Below, piece by piece: positions 1 through 8,536 of a DNA stretch of 39,725 nt. The stretch covers positions 1-39,725 of the forward strand of contig JAZOBN010000018.1 in NCBI GenBank assembly GCA_045595965.1, in the 5' to 3' direction. The notes under the pieces were generated by a model. That model saw nothing but the letters and a program-made list of their open reading frames with translations, ran no database searches and was not told the origin of the DNA. Source of the DNA: CAAGNP01 sp045595965. Its GTDB lineage: Bacteria; Bacteroidota; Bacteroidia; Bacteroidales; UBA932. The translations under genes and the position numbers were made by a program. Each line of letters begins with the position of its first letter. Within the stretch, counting starts at the first letter, position 1.

Positions 1-24
1 AAACAATAAATATTTAATAAATAA

Positions 25-32
25 TATATTTG
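25..32 (+). promoter_or_regulatory. Bacteroidota-type -7 box upstream of ruvB
   Basis: TATATTTG matches the TAnnTTTG consensus exactly and lies 20 nt before the ruvB ATG, implying a leader of roughly 15 nt. The -33 region is AT-rich and close to the window edge, so no clear TTTG partner can be assigned. Confidence 0.6.
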
Positions 33-52
33 TAATATAAATTGTCAAAAAG

Positions 53-1084
53 ATGGTTGAGTCGGGAAAAGAAAAATTTGATTTACATATAGAAGGTGGT
101 GTTAAAGATGGGGATTTTGATGGAAAAATCCGTCCCCAGGGGTTTGGTGAGTTTTCCGGTCAAGAGAAGATTCTTGAAAATCTCAAAATATTTGTGAAGG
201 CCGCCAAACTCAGAGGTGAGGCACTTGACCATGTTTTATTACATGGTCCTCCGGGACTCGGAAAAACAACCCTGGCACATATCATTGCAAATGAACTTGG
301 GGTAAATATGAAAATAACCTCCGGACCTGTTCTTGACAAACCTGGTGATCTCGCAGGACTCCTTACCGGTCTTGAGCCTGGTGATGTCCTTTTTATTGAT
401 GAGATTCACCGTTTATCTCCGGTTGTTGAAGAGTACCTTTATTCAGCAATGGAGGATTACACCATAGATATAATGATAGATAAAGGACCAGGTGCCCGTT
501 CTGTTCAAATATCTCTCAACCCTTTTACATTAGTTGGTGCCACCACCAGGAGTGGTCTTCTGACCTCCCCTTTGAGGGCCCGTTTCGGTATACAGTCACA
601 TCTGGAATATTATGATTCAAAAATATTGTCAGATATAGTAAAACGGAGTGCAGGTATTCTGAATATCGATATTGATACAGATGCTGCCAAGGAGATTGCT
701 TGCAGGAGTAGAGGAACCCCCCGTATAGCAAACTCTCTCCTTAGAAGGGTAAGAGATTTTGCTCAGGTGAAAGGGGATGGGATAATAACATTGGATATTA
801 CCAGATATGCCCTTGAAGCGTTGAATATAGATAAGAGAGGTCTTGATCTTATAGATAATAAGATTCTTTCAGCCATCATCCAGAAATTTAAGGGAGGTCC
901 GGTAGGTGTAGGGACGATAGCTACCGCTATAGGTGAGGATCCTGGAACTTTGGAAGAGGTATATGAACCATTCTTGATAAAAGAGGGATTTATCCACAGG
1001 ACTCCCCGAGGAAGAGAGGTTACCGATTTGGCATACAAGCATTTGGGATTAAGTAAATATAATGATAACAATACTTTATTTTAA
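53..1084 (+). CDS. ruvB: Holliday junction branch migration ATPase RuvB
   Basis: RuvB is the hexameric AAA+ motor that, with RuvA, drives branch migration of Holliday junctions in recombination repair. The 343 aa product has the family's usual length. Walker A GPPGLGKT is at residues 65-72, Walker B LFIDEIH at about 113-119, sensor 1 GATTRSG at 162-168, and the arginine-finger segment SPLRARFG at 172-179. A winged-helix domain that reads GGPVGVGTIA and ends near TPRGREVT fills the C-terminus. The ATG is preceded by a good phylum-type promoter. ruvA is not adjacent; it lies on the opposite strand about 20 kb away (21518-22108). The next gene follows after 5 nt and is probably co-transcribed. 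Confidence 0.97.
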   Translation: MVESGKEKFDLHIEGGVKDGDFDGKIRPQGFGEFSGQEKILENLKIFVKAAKLRGEALDHVLLHGPPGLGKTTLAHIIANELGVNMKITSGPVLDKPGDLAGLLTGLEPGDVLFIDEIHRLSPVVEEYLYSAMEDYTIDIMIDKGPGARSVQISLNPFTLVGATTRSGLLTSPLRARFGIQSHLEYYDSKILSDIVKRSAGILNIDIDTDAAKEIACRSRGTPRIANSLLRRVRDFAQVKGDGIITLDITRYALEALNIDKRGLDLIDNKILSAIIQKFKGGPVGVGTIATAIGEDPGTLEEVYEPFLIKEGFIHRTPRGREVTDLAYKHLGLSKYNDNNTLF

Positions 1085-1089
1085 TTGAT

Positions 1090-2301
1090 ATGAGAAAATT
1101 TTTAACCCTTGCAATTGCATTTTTATTGCTGTTTCCATTTAACGAAGCACAATCTTGTACTTCAGCCATTTTTACAGGTAAGGTTACAAAAGATGGAAGG
1201 CCTCTCCTTTTAAAACATAGGGATACAGGTGAGTTGAACAACAGAGTTGAATTTTTTCAAGGACCAAAATATGGATTTCTTGGTCTTGTAGATAGCCCGA
1301 GTGAAGGTGGTGTTGCATGGTCAGGAACAAATCTTGTAGGTTTTTCTATCATCAATACAGCTTCATATAATCTTAAGGATGACGATGTTCCTTCTTCAGA
1401 AATGGATAGGGAAGGTGAGTTGATGTTCAAAGCTTTAGGTGTGTGTAAAAACCTTAAGGATTTTGAATACTTCCTTGATACACTTTCCAGACCTATGGGT
1501 GTTGAGGGTAACTTTGGTGTAATTGACGCTGAGGGTGGTGCTGCATACTATGAGGTCAACAACCATAAATGGAACAAACTTGATGTAAATGATCCACAAG
1601 TAGCTCCTGATGGATATTTTGTTGTTACAAACTTCTCTTACACAGGTAGAGAGGATGAAGGTATGGGTTATGTAAGGAATCAGAATACCAGAGATATCCT
1701 TAAAAAATACATTGTTGAAAAAGGTGGTAAAGTGGACCCACAATGGGTTTTTGACAATATCTCAAGATCTTTCTACCATTCACAGCTTGATGTTGATCTA
1801 AGAGCTAAAAATCCTGTAAAATCTGGTTGGTTTATAGATCAGGACTTTGTTCCACGCAGATCTTCATCTGCATCCATGGTTTTCCAAGGGGTTAAGAAAG
1901 GTGATGATCCATCTATGACAATTATGTGGACTGTTTTGGGATATCCTCCACTTGGTGTTGCTGTCCCTGTATTTGTTAAAAATTGTGCAGACATTCCACA
2001 TTTTATGGCAAAGAGTGAAAAATCAAACAATGCCCAGATGTGTGATATGGTCCTTGAGTTGAAAAAGAATGTTTTCCCTATCAAGAGGGGAAATGGTAAC
2101 AAGTATTTCAATTTCGGATTGATGTATAATAAAAAGAAAACAGGTTACTCACAAGTGTTGAAAAAAACTGAAGATTACATCTTTGAAACCTTTAATGAAA
2201 ATATTGAGCAATGGAGAAAAGATGGTATCACTTCAGAAACTATGGAACCTGTATACAAAAACTATTTCAATCAGATAGAGAAAGTTTACGGATCGTTTTA
2301 A
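1090..2301 (+). CDS. secreted Ntn-hydrolase, C45 / linear amide C-N hydrolase type
   Basis: The 403 aa product starts with a signal peptide (residues 1 to about 20, hydrophobic FLTLAIAFLLLF) followed directly by Cys23 in the context QSCTSAIFTG. A Cys-Thr-Ser at the mature N-terminus followed by KHRDT and later GNFGVID and VVTNFSY is the pattern of the acyl-CoA:6-APA acyltransferase / C45 and choloylglycine-hydrolase group. In these enzymes Cys becomes the N-terminal nucleophile that cleaves a linear amide bond. The substrate cannot be deduced; an N-acyl amino acid, peptide or bile-salt-like amide are all possible. It sits 5 nt behind ruvB without its own visible promoter and ends at a strong terminator. 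Family assignment is fairly secure, specificity is not. Confidence 0.75.
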   Translation: MRKFLTLAIAFLLLFPFNEAQSCTSAIFTGKVTKDGRPLLLKHRDTGELNNRVEFFQGPKYGFLGLVDSPSEGGVAWSGTNLVGFSIINTASYNLKDDDVPSSEMDREGELMFKALGVCKNLKDFEYFLDTLSRPMGVEGNFGVIDAEGGAAYYEVNNHKWNKLDVNDPQVAPDGYFVVTNFSYTGREDEGMGYVRNQNTRDILKKYIVEKGGKVDPQWVFDNISRSFYHSQLDVDLRAKNPVKSGWFIDQDFVPRRSSSASMVFQGVKKGDDPSMTIMWTVLGYPPLGVAVPVFVKNCADIPHFMAKSEKSNNAQMCDMVLELKKNVFPIKRGNGNKYFNFGLMYNKKKTGYSQVLKKTEDYIFETFNENIEQWRKDGITSETMEPVYKNYFNQIEKVYGSF

Positions 2302-2320
2302 CAAGATGGTTTTCAAAATA

Positions 2321-2349
2321 AAAAAGGGTGACTCAATCACCCTTTTTTT
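2321..2349. terminator. bidirectional rho-independent terminator
   Basis: The arms 2321-2331 and 2337-2347 (AAAAAGGGTGA against TCACCCTTTTT) pair perfectly around a 5-nt loop. The A-run on one side and T-run on the other let it work on both strands. It separates ruvB-amidase (plus) from the convergent GH20 gene (minus). Confidence 0.85.
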
Positions 2350-2369
2350 ATTCTATTAAATCGTGTCCA

Positions 2370-4571
2370 TTACTCTATCATCAGGTTTTGGAAGTTACAT
2401 GAGTAACCGTCATTTGGTTCGGTAATGACAATTCTTACAGCTTTAACAGGGGCTTCAGGATAGATATAAGCGTGATATCTATAGAAGTTTTCACCTTTTA
2501 TATAATTGACACCATCATAAGAGTATTCAACATAACCTTCACTGACTCCATAGAATGGGATATTTGAATAGCCGGTAGGAACATGAATAACTTTACACTC
2601 TACAGCCTCTTCAAAAATATAGGTAAGTGTCTGGCCAGCTGCAAGTCTCTCTTTTGATCTTATTCTTTTGTTGAAATTGTATGTTGTGATATCTTCAATA
2701 TTTGTCTTGGGCATAAATTCGATATCGGTCTCAATTCTCACTTTAGGAGTGAGATAATGGTGTAACTCTACATTTTCAGCAGCTACAGCTATACTGTGAA
2801 GATCTCTTGTAAAGAATGTGCTGAATCTGAAATCTTCAGGGGTATTTGTAATAATCCTCCCATTATAAACCTTCGATGTTGCTGTAGGCTCAGTTCCATC
2901 TGAAGTATATCTTACCACAGCAGAAGGGTAAGGGAGGGTGACTTTCAATTCAGAATCTTCATAAACAACCTTAGGAGGCTCAACTCTAAAAGCTATCCCC
3001 ATTGCATACAATCTGTCATAGTGTTTATTGATCATCCTTGAATAGAAATCTTCATAATTCTTGAGCTCTTCATTACTCCATGCAACTTCAGCCAGGGCAC
3101 TCAATCTTGGGAATACCTGGTATTCTGAGAAACGGGGAGGAAATTGCATAAGTTCTGTCCACAAACCTGCCTGAACACCAATAACAAGTCTCTCTTCTTC
3201 AGCTGTAAGATCCATATCTTGAAGAGGTTCATAGTTATAAATTTTATCAAGAGGGATGATAGCAGCCCAGTTGTGACCCCTTTCAGCGGGTGTATATTGC
3301 ATATCTACATAACAATATTGAGCAGGCTGCATAACTGTAGGCTGACCCTTCTTTACAGACTCAACACCTTTTGACTGACTTCTCCATGCAACAACTGTAG
3401 ATGTTGGACGGAGACCTCCAAAATCTTGTATATCATCCCAGCCCATCATCACTTTACCATATTTGTTGATGATATCTTCCATTCTCCTTACAAAATGGCC
3501 ATGAAGCTCCTCAACATCTTTATAACCCTCTTTTTTCATCACAGCCTGACAGTCAGGACACTGTTTCCAATAATCAAACACCACTTCATCCCCACCTATA
3601 TTTACATAAGGGCAAGGGAAAATGGCAGCAAGTTCCTTGATTATATTTTCAAGAATTTTGTAGTTGCTCTCTTTACCTACACACCATACATTATCAAACT
3701 CACCACAAGCTGATGGGGTGGTAGTTGTGGTGCCGCAAGTGACATTTCCAAAAATTTTGGTTGATGAAAGGCTGTGTCCCGGGAGATCAAATTCTGGAAT
3801 AATCATCACATTTCTCTTTTGGGCATATGCGATAAGTTCCTTCATCTCCTTTTGTGTATAGTATCCACCATAACGTTTTGAACCGGACAGATATGTCGGT
3901 GGAATAGCCTCATCTTTCCCTCTCCATGCACCTTTATTTGTGAGTTCAGGGTATTTTTTGATCTCTATACGCCATCCGTTATCATCGGTAAGGTGCAGAT
4001 GGAGTCTGTTGAGTTTGTGGTATGAGAGCCAGTCGATATAACTTCTCAAATACTCGATATCAAAAAATGTTCTCGAAACATCAAGCATAAAACCCCTGTA
4101 AGAGAAACGGGGAGCATCCTCTATCGATACACAACCTATCGGATACTCTTTCAATCTCATACTTGTGCCGGCGTAAATTTGTGCAGGGAATAGTTGAAGC
4201 AATGTCTGTACACCATAATACTTTCCACCTGCGTCAGCATATCTGATAACTATACCATCAACAGATACATCAAGTTTGTAACCCTCCTCTTTGATAGAGT
4301 TGTCATAAACAAATTTAATCGATTTTTCCCCATTCTCCTTAGCTATCACTTTGACAGGAAAATCGAGAACAGCCTCTATTTTTTCTTGGAGGAACAATGC
4401 TGAAAAATCTTTTACATCATCACTTACAATCACAAGATCCCTCTCTACCAAAAATTTACCCTCCCCCTGAATAATTTTATTGGGTACAGGGACAATGTTG
4501 TAACAGTTTTCAGCAACAGAAGGAAACATGATTCCAAAAATTAAGAGTACGGAAATAATTACTTTTTTCAT
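2370..4571 (-). CDS. GH20 beta-N-acetylhexosaminidase, secreted
   Basis: This exo-enzyme removes terminal beta-linked GlcNAc/GalNAc from glycans. The 733 aa product has a signal peptide (1 to about 20). A GH20b-like N-terminal domain covers about 25-150, and the GH20 TIM barrel about 155-500. Barrel motifs include HLHLTDDNGW at 191-200, IPEFDLPGH at 258-266 and NIGGDEV at 324-330, with Asp328-Glu329 as the acid/base pair of substrate-assisted catalysis. After the barrel a chitobiase/Fn3-like segment (about 530-610, with YTSDGTEPTATS) precedes a C-terminal beta-rich domain (about 640-733) that resembles a carbohydrate-binding F5/8 type module. A DUF4251 gene lies 10 nt upstream on the same strand, so the two are probably one operon. 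Substrate (host mucin, chitin or peptidoglycan fragments) is not determined. Confidence 0.95.
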   Translation of the reverse strand: MKKVIISVLLIFGIMFPSVAENCYNIVPVPNKIIQGEGKFLVERDLVIVSDDVKDFSALFLQEKIEAVLDFPVKVIAKENGEKSIKFVYDNSIKEEGYKLDVSVDGIVIRYADAGGKYYGVQTLLQLFPAQIYAGTSMRLKEYPIGCVSIEDAPRFSYRGFMLDVSRTFFDIEYLRSYIDWLSYHKLNRLHLHLTDDNGWRIEIKKYPELTNKGAWRGKDEAIPPTYLSGSKRYGGYYTQKEMKELIAYAQKRNVMIIPEFDLPGHSLSSTKIFGNVTCGTTTTTPSACGEFDNVWCVGKESNYKILENIIKELAAIFPCPYVNIGGDEVVFDYWKQCPDCQAVMKKEGYKDVEELHGHFVRRMEDIINKYGKVMMGWDDIQDFGGLRPTSTVVAWRSQSKGVESVKKGQPTVMQPAQYCYVDMQYTPAERGHNWAAIIPLDKIYNYEPLQDMDLTAEEERLVIGVQAGLWTELMQFPPRFSEYQVFPRLSALAEVAWSNEELKNYEDFYSRMINKHYDRLYAMGIAFRVEPPKVVYEDSELKVTLPYPSAVVRYTSDGTEPTATSKVYNGRIITNTPEDFRFSTFFTRDLHSIAVAAENVELHHYLTPKVRIETDIEFMPKTNIEDITTYNFNKRIRSKERLAAGQTLTYIFEEAVECKVIHVPTGYSNIPFYGVSEGYVEYSYDGVNYIKGENFYRYHAYIYPEAPVKAVRIVITEPNDGYSCNFQNLMIE

Positions 4572-4581
4572 TATTAAATAT

Positions 4582-5043
4582 TTATTGTTTTATTTTTCCA
4601 GAATATGATATGTATTGTCTCCCCAGAACATTCAGATCTATATTACAATTGCCATTTTTGAAAATATCGATACTGAATTTACATGTTTCATTGGTCTGGT
4701 CATTCTTTGCTTTGAATGTTATAGTATATTTCTCCTTTTTCTCATTATATGTCTGAGTTAACTCGACTTTCTGACCTTCAATTATTATTGAGAGAGAATT
4801 AGAGGCAGAATATGGTGCAGAATCCACCTTCCCGATATATGGAAGATGTGTTGAAAGGGTACCATTTTCCAATGTAAGTGTATATTCAGAAGTAACACTC
4901 TGAGCCCTCATGGATGATGGGATAACTCTTTCAATTTCAATGGTGAATTTCCCGGATTCCACAATATTTTTTATCTCCCCCTTTAATTCAGTATTCATAG
5001 TGAGTCCAAGTATAAAAAGTGAGAATAATATGACTTTTTTCAT
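4582..5043 (-). CDS. DUF4251-like secreted protein
   Basis: The product is 153 aa with a short signal peptide (MKKVILFSLFILGLTMN). The central part, with SEYTLTLENGTLSTHLPYIGKV at about 52-73, resembles DUF4251, a Bacteroidota-specific periplasmic family in which an LPY[FI]G motif follows a two-strand hairpin. No catalytic residues are apparent and no function is established for the family. It is the first gene of a two-gene unit with the GH20 enzyme. A near-consensus -7 box on the minus strand (CATTTTTG, 5076-5083) lies about 33 nt upstream of the start. The family call rests on pattern memory. Confidence 0.65.
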   Translation of the reverse strand: MKKVILFSLFILGLTMNTELKGEIKNIVESGKFTIEIERVIPSSMRAQSVTSEYTLTLENGTLSTHLPYIGKVDSAPYSASNSLSIIIEGQKVELTQTYNEKKEKYTITFKAKNDQTNETCKFSIDIFKNGNCNIDLNVLGRQYISYSGKIKQ

Positions 5044-5130
5044 GATTTTGATTTTTTGAAATCTGGGTAAAGATACAAAAATGATTGTTTAAGTGATAAA
5101 ATTTGAGTAAAATTGCGTTTCTTTACACTT

Positions 5131-6222
5131 ATGAAGGTTATTATACTGTCAGATGCACAAAGTGTCCACACCAAAAGGTGGGTAACAGCCCTTATTGAAA
5201 AAGGGGTGGATGTTGTGTTATACAGTATCAAACCATCCAAAGATGATTTCTACTCATCAAAGGGTATAAAAGGGTACTATTTTGATCTCTTTACATATAA
5301 AAGGGAGGGGACAGGTCTTTTGGGGATGATAAAACAGCATTTTGCTGCTGTCAAAGATCTCAAGAGGGTTCTTGCAATAGAAAAGCCCGATATCCTTCAT
5401 GCACATTATGTGACCAGTTATGCACTTGTGGCTGCAATGACAGGATTTCATCCGCTGATTGTCTCCATTTGGGGAAGTGACATCTATATCTTCCCCAAAC
5501 AGTTGTGGATGAACAAGCAGATAGTCAAATACTCACTAAGAAAGGCAGACAGAATCTTCTCCACAAGCAAAGTGATGGCTGCAGAGGCTTCAAAATATAC
5601 AAGGAAAAAAATGGATATAACCCCATTTGGTGTTGATACTGATCTTTTCCAGAGGAGCGCCCCATATCCAAAAGGAAAATTTGTTGTGGGAACAGTCAAA
5701 ACACTCTCCTATAAATACGGTGTTGATTATCTTATCAGGGCGTTCAAGGTTCTTCACGACAACAACCCCCTTATTGACTGTTATCTCGAAATAGTAGGGG
5801 AAGGTCCCGATGAGCAGAAATTGAGGACACTTGTAGCAGAATTGGGAATTTCAGAAAAGGTTCTCTTTACCGGGTATATCAGGAACAACATCCTTCCAAA
5901 GGTTTATGACAGATTTTCCATTGCAGCATATCTTTCAATATCTGAGAGTTTTGGTGTTTCAGCTGTCGAGGCAATGGCTTGCAAATGCCCTGTAGTGACC
6001 TCAAATGCAGAGGGATTTACAGAGGTAGTTGAGAATAATGTGACAGGAATTCTGGTTCCGAGATACGATTATAGAGCAGCGGCAGCAGCGATGCAACAAT
6101 TTATAGATGACCCCTCAAAAATCATGATTATGGGTGAAGCAGGAAGGGAGAGGGTAAAATCCTACTATCAATGGAGTGATAATGTCGATGCTGTAGTCAA
6201 TATCTATAAATCTTTGGTATGA
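5131..6222 (+). CDS. GT4-family glycosyltransferase
   Basis: This is a retaining GT-B glycosyltransferase of 363 aa. The ATG at 5131 gives the classic N-terminus MKVIILSDAQSVHTKRW; an upstream in-frame TTG at 5113 would add six residues unlike the family. The N-terminal acceptor domain contains DILHAHYV (about 87-94) and WGSDIY (124-129). The donor-binding domain has the GVDTDLF linker (167-173), VGTVKTLSYKYGVDYLI, and the E-x7-E motif ESFGVSAVE (272-280), then PVVTSNAEGFTEVV. It probably transfers a nucleotide-sugar residue in assembly of a surface polysaccharide. Its stop overlaps the start of the flippase gene (ATGA), which indicates translational coupling. Confidence 0.9.
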   Translation: MKVIILSDAQSVHTKRWVTALIEKGVDVVLYSIKPSKDDFYSSKGIKGYYFDLFTYKREGTGLLGMIKQHFAAVKDLKRVLAIEKPDILHAHYVTSYALVAAMTGFHPLIVSIWGSDIYIFPKQLWMNKQIVKYSLRKADRIFSTSKVMAAEASKYTRKKMDITPFGVDTDLFQRSAPYPKGKFVVGTVKTLSYKYGVDYLIRAFKVLHDNNPLIDCYLEIVGEGPDEQKLRTLVAELGISEKVLFTGYIRNNILPKVYDRFSIAAYLSISESFGVSAVEAMACKCPVVTSNAEGFTEVVENNVTGILVPRYDYRAAAAAMQQFIDDPSKIMIMGEAGRERVKSYYQWSDNVDAVVNIYKSLV

Positions 6223-7670
6223 GTACTCTGAAAGAGAAGACAGCAAAGGGTTTAAGTTGGGGATTTGTTGACAATTTTGTCGGGACAGGGATAACAGCAG
6301 TTGTGAGCATTATCCTGGCCAGAATATTGTCACCGGCCGAATTTGGTCTTGTCGGGATGGTAGCTATCTTTATATCACTGGCAAACTCTCTGATGGACAG
6401 TGGTTTCAGCGGGGCGCTCATCAGGAAAAAGGATGTTGGTGAAAAGGACCTGAACACAGTTTTCTATACCAATCTCACCTTCAGTCTTATCCTTTACGGG
6501 CTCTTGTACCTCTCAGCACCATGGGTATCGGAATTTTTGAATACACCTGAACTGACTGCACTTTTGAGGGTTCTTGCACTTTCGGTCGTGATAATATCTT
6601 TCACACAGGTACAGAAGGTTATTTTTATAAGAAAAATTGACTTCAAGACGCAAGCAATTATTTCACTTATAGCCTCACTTATCAGTGCCGCAGTGAGTAT
6701 ATGGATGGCCCTTAAAGGGTATGGAGTGTGGGCATTGGTGGCACAACAACTCTCCAAACAGGGATCAGTTTCCCTCTTTTTCTGGATTTTCTCATCGTGG
6801 CACCCTGGCTTTGTATTCTCTATAAAGAGCTTCAAGGAGATGTTCAACTTTGGGAGCAAACTCCTCGCCTGCTCTATTATCAGTGTTATATGGAATGAGA
6901 TATATTCCCTTGTGATAGGGAAAATGTACAACCCTGTAGCGGTGGGACTCTACACCCGTGCAGACAAATTCAAAACACTTGTCACCTCCAACATAGGTCA
7001 GGTTGTCCAAAGGGTTGGATATCCGGTACTGAGTTCTATAAGTGAAGACCCACAACGTCAAGTGAGGGTTTACCGCAAAGTAGTAAGGGTTACAGTTCTA
7101 CTCTCCAGCACATTGGTATTTGGACTTGCTGCTTGTGCAGATGCTATGGTTGAGGTGCTGATAGGGGCAAAATGGCTTGAATGTGTACCATACATCAGGA
7201 TTCTGGCATTTTCCGGAGTATTTCTCCCATTGATCTTAAGCAGTGTAAACGTTTTCAATGCAAACGGAAAATCCAATATTACCCTCTTACTGGAGATAAT
7301 TAAGACCGCTTTGGCGACAATTCCTGTGGTTCTGGGGATATTTTTCAATATAGATATCCTTTTGTGGGGGTTGGCAGGGGTGACAGCCCTCTCCTACCTC
7401 ATCCACTCCTATTTTGTCTCCAAAGAGATTGAATACAAAACCTCAAAGCAGGTACTCGATATTGTCCCATTCATCTTGATCTCACTAATCATGGCTGCTG
7501 TTGTCTATCTGGTGGGATTTCTTGAAATCAAGCCACTTCCTCTGTTGATGTTGCAGGTAGTTACAGGGTTTGTGGTTACAGTTCTATGTTATGAGTGGAT
7601 CTACACTTGCGAGGAGTACCGTGATGTTAAGGGAATGATTCTTAAAATCTTGAAAATCAAGAAAAAGTAG
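6219..7670 (+). CDS. polysaccharide flippase of the Wzx/WzxC (MOP) type
   Basis: The 483 aa polytopic membrane protein has the N-terminal signature TAKGLSWGFVDNFVGTG followed by ARILSPAEFGLVGM, typical of RfbX/WzxC-like exporters. These move undecaprenyl-linked oligosaccharide units across the inner membrane. About 12-14 hydrophobic segments can be seen along the whole length. ATGA overlap with the GT4 gene before it and a 5 nt gap to the GT2 gene after it place it in a three-gene polysaccharide unit. The cargo is unknown. No polymerase, initiating transferase or chain-length regulator is in the window. Confidence 0.9.
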   Translation: MSTLKEKTAKGLSWGFVDNFVGTGITAVVSIILARILSPAEFGLVGMVAIFISLANSLMDSGFSGALIRKKDVGEKDLNTVFYTNLTFSLILYGLLYLSAPWVSEFLNTPELTALLRVLALSVVIISFTQVQKVIFIRKIDFKTQAIISLIASLISAAVSIWMALKGYGVWALVAQQLSKQGSVSLFFWIFSSWHPGFVFSIKSFKEMFNFGSKLLACSIISVIWNEIYSLVIGKMYNPVAVGLYTRADKFKTLVTSNIGQVVQRVGYPVLSSISEDPQRQVRVYRKVVRVTVLLSSTLVFGLAACADAMVEVLIGAKWLECVPYIRILAFSGVFLPLILSSVNVFNANGKSNITLLLEIIKTALATIPVVLGIFFNIDILLWGLAGVTALSYLIHSYFVSKEIEYKTSKQVLDIVPFILISLIMAAVVYLVGFLEIKPLPLLMLQVVTGFVVTVLCYEWIYTCEEYRDVKGMILKILKIKKK

Positions 7671-7675
7671 AGAAG

Positions 7676-8482
7676 ATGAGATCGTTGGTGTCAATAATAA
7701 TAGTCAATTACAATTCCGGAGAGCTTCTCTACAATTGTCTCAGAAGCATCCGCGATTGTCTCGAGATGGAGTATGAGGTAATAGTGGTAGACAATGCCTC
7801 TACTGACACCTCTCTCTCCATGGTTCATGAGTTTGAAGATAACCCCTCATTCCGTTTCATAAAATCTGAAGAGAACCTCGGCTTTGCCAAGGGGTGCAAC
7901 CTTGGAGCGACCCTTGCCAGAGGGGCAGTTTTCCATTTTCTAAACCCAGACACCGAATTGCAGAGGGGGATGGACAGGGATTATCTCTTTACTCTCCGTT
8001 TTCCGGATAAAGTCTATGTCACCCCACTTCTCAACAGGGATGCTTCCCTTGAAAACGGGAAGATGGTTTTACCCCTCCTTAAAGATATTTTCTGGTGGAA
8101 TGTGAATAGGAAGAGGGCACGATTCTGGTGTAAAGGGGCATCGGTAATCATACCAAAAAATCTTTACAATAAAGTGGGTGGGTGGTCAGAAGATTATTTC
8201 ATGTATGGAGAGGACCTCGATCTGTTTTATAATTTCTGGAGGTTGGGGATAAATGTAGAAATTCTCCACACTCCGGTATTCCATTTTGGAGGGGGGTGCA
8301 GCAAGAATGTATGGAACTCCTTCGAAAGGGAGGTAAAAGTGCAGAGATCTTTCAAGCTTTTTTACAGCAAATACTTCCCAAAATGGAAATATGTAGCGGT
8401 AAAATGTTATTTTTTGCTCCATAACCTGCTGAAACATCCATCAAAAGTAAAAGGAGATATCAAAGCTTGGAAGAAAGTTTGA
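7676..8482 (+). CDS. GT2-family glycosyltransferase
   Basis: The 268 aa protein begins with SIIIVNYNSGELLYNCLRS and continues with VIVVDNASTD and the DXD-like FLNPDTEL (about 98-105), the nucleotide-sugar and metal-binding features of an inverting GT-A fold. The later FMYGEDLDLFYNFWRLG matches the ED-containing acceptor/catalytic segment of rhamnosyltransferase-like GT2 enzymes. It ends the GT4-flippase-GT2 unit. Sugar specificity cannot be read from the sequence. Confidence 0.9.
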   Translation: MRSLVSIIIVNYNSGELLYNCLRSIRDCLEMEYEVIVVDNASTDTSLSMVHEFEDNPSFRFIKSEENLGFAKGCNLGATLARGAVFHFLNPDTELQRGMDRDYLFTLRFPDKVYVTPLLNRDASLENGKMVLPLLKDIFWWNVNRKRARFWCKGASVIIPKNLYNKVGGWSEDYFMYGEDLDLFYNFWRLGINVEILHTPVFHFGGGCSKNVWNSFEREVKVQRSFKLFYSKYFPKWKYVAVKCYFLLHNLLKHPSKVKGDIKAWKKV

Positions 8483-8509
8483 TTTTTCTTAAGAAAATGA
8501 CTAAAATTG
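8478..8509 (+). promoter_or_regulatory. promoter of the sdhAB/frdAB operon
   Basis: TTTG at 8478-8481 is followed after 20 nt by TAAAATTG at 8502-8509, one mismatch from TAnnTTTG. The spacing fits the phylum's -33/-7 promoter. The predicted start site is near 8515, giving a leader of about 20 nt before the ATG at 8537. The TTTG overlaps the stop codon region of the preceding GT2 gene. Confidence 0.65.
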
Positions 8510-8536
8510 CAAAGTTTTTTATTTCAATGATATATT

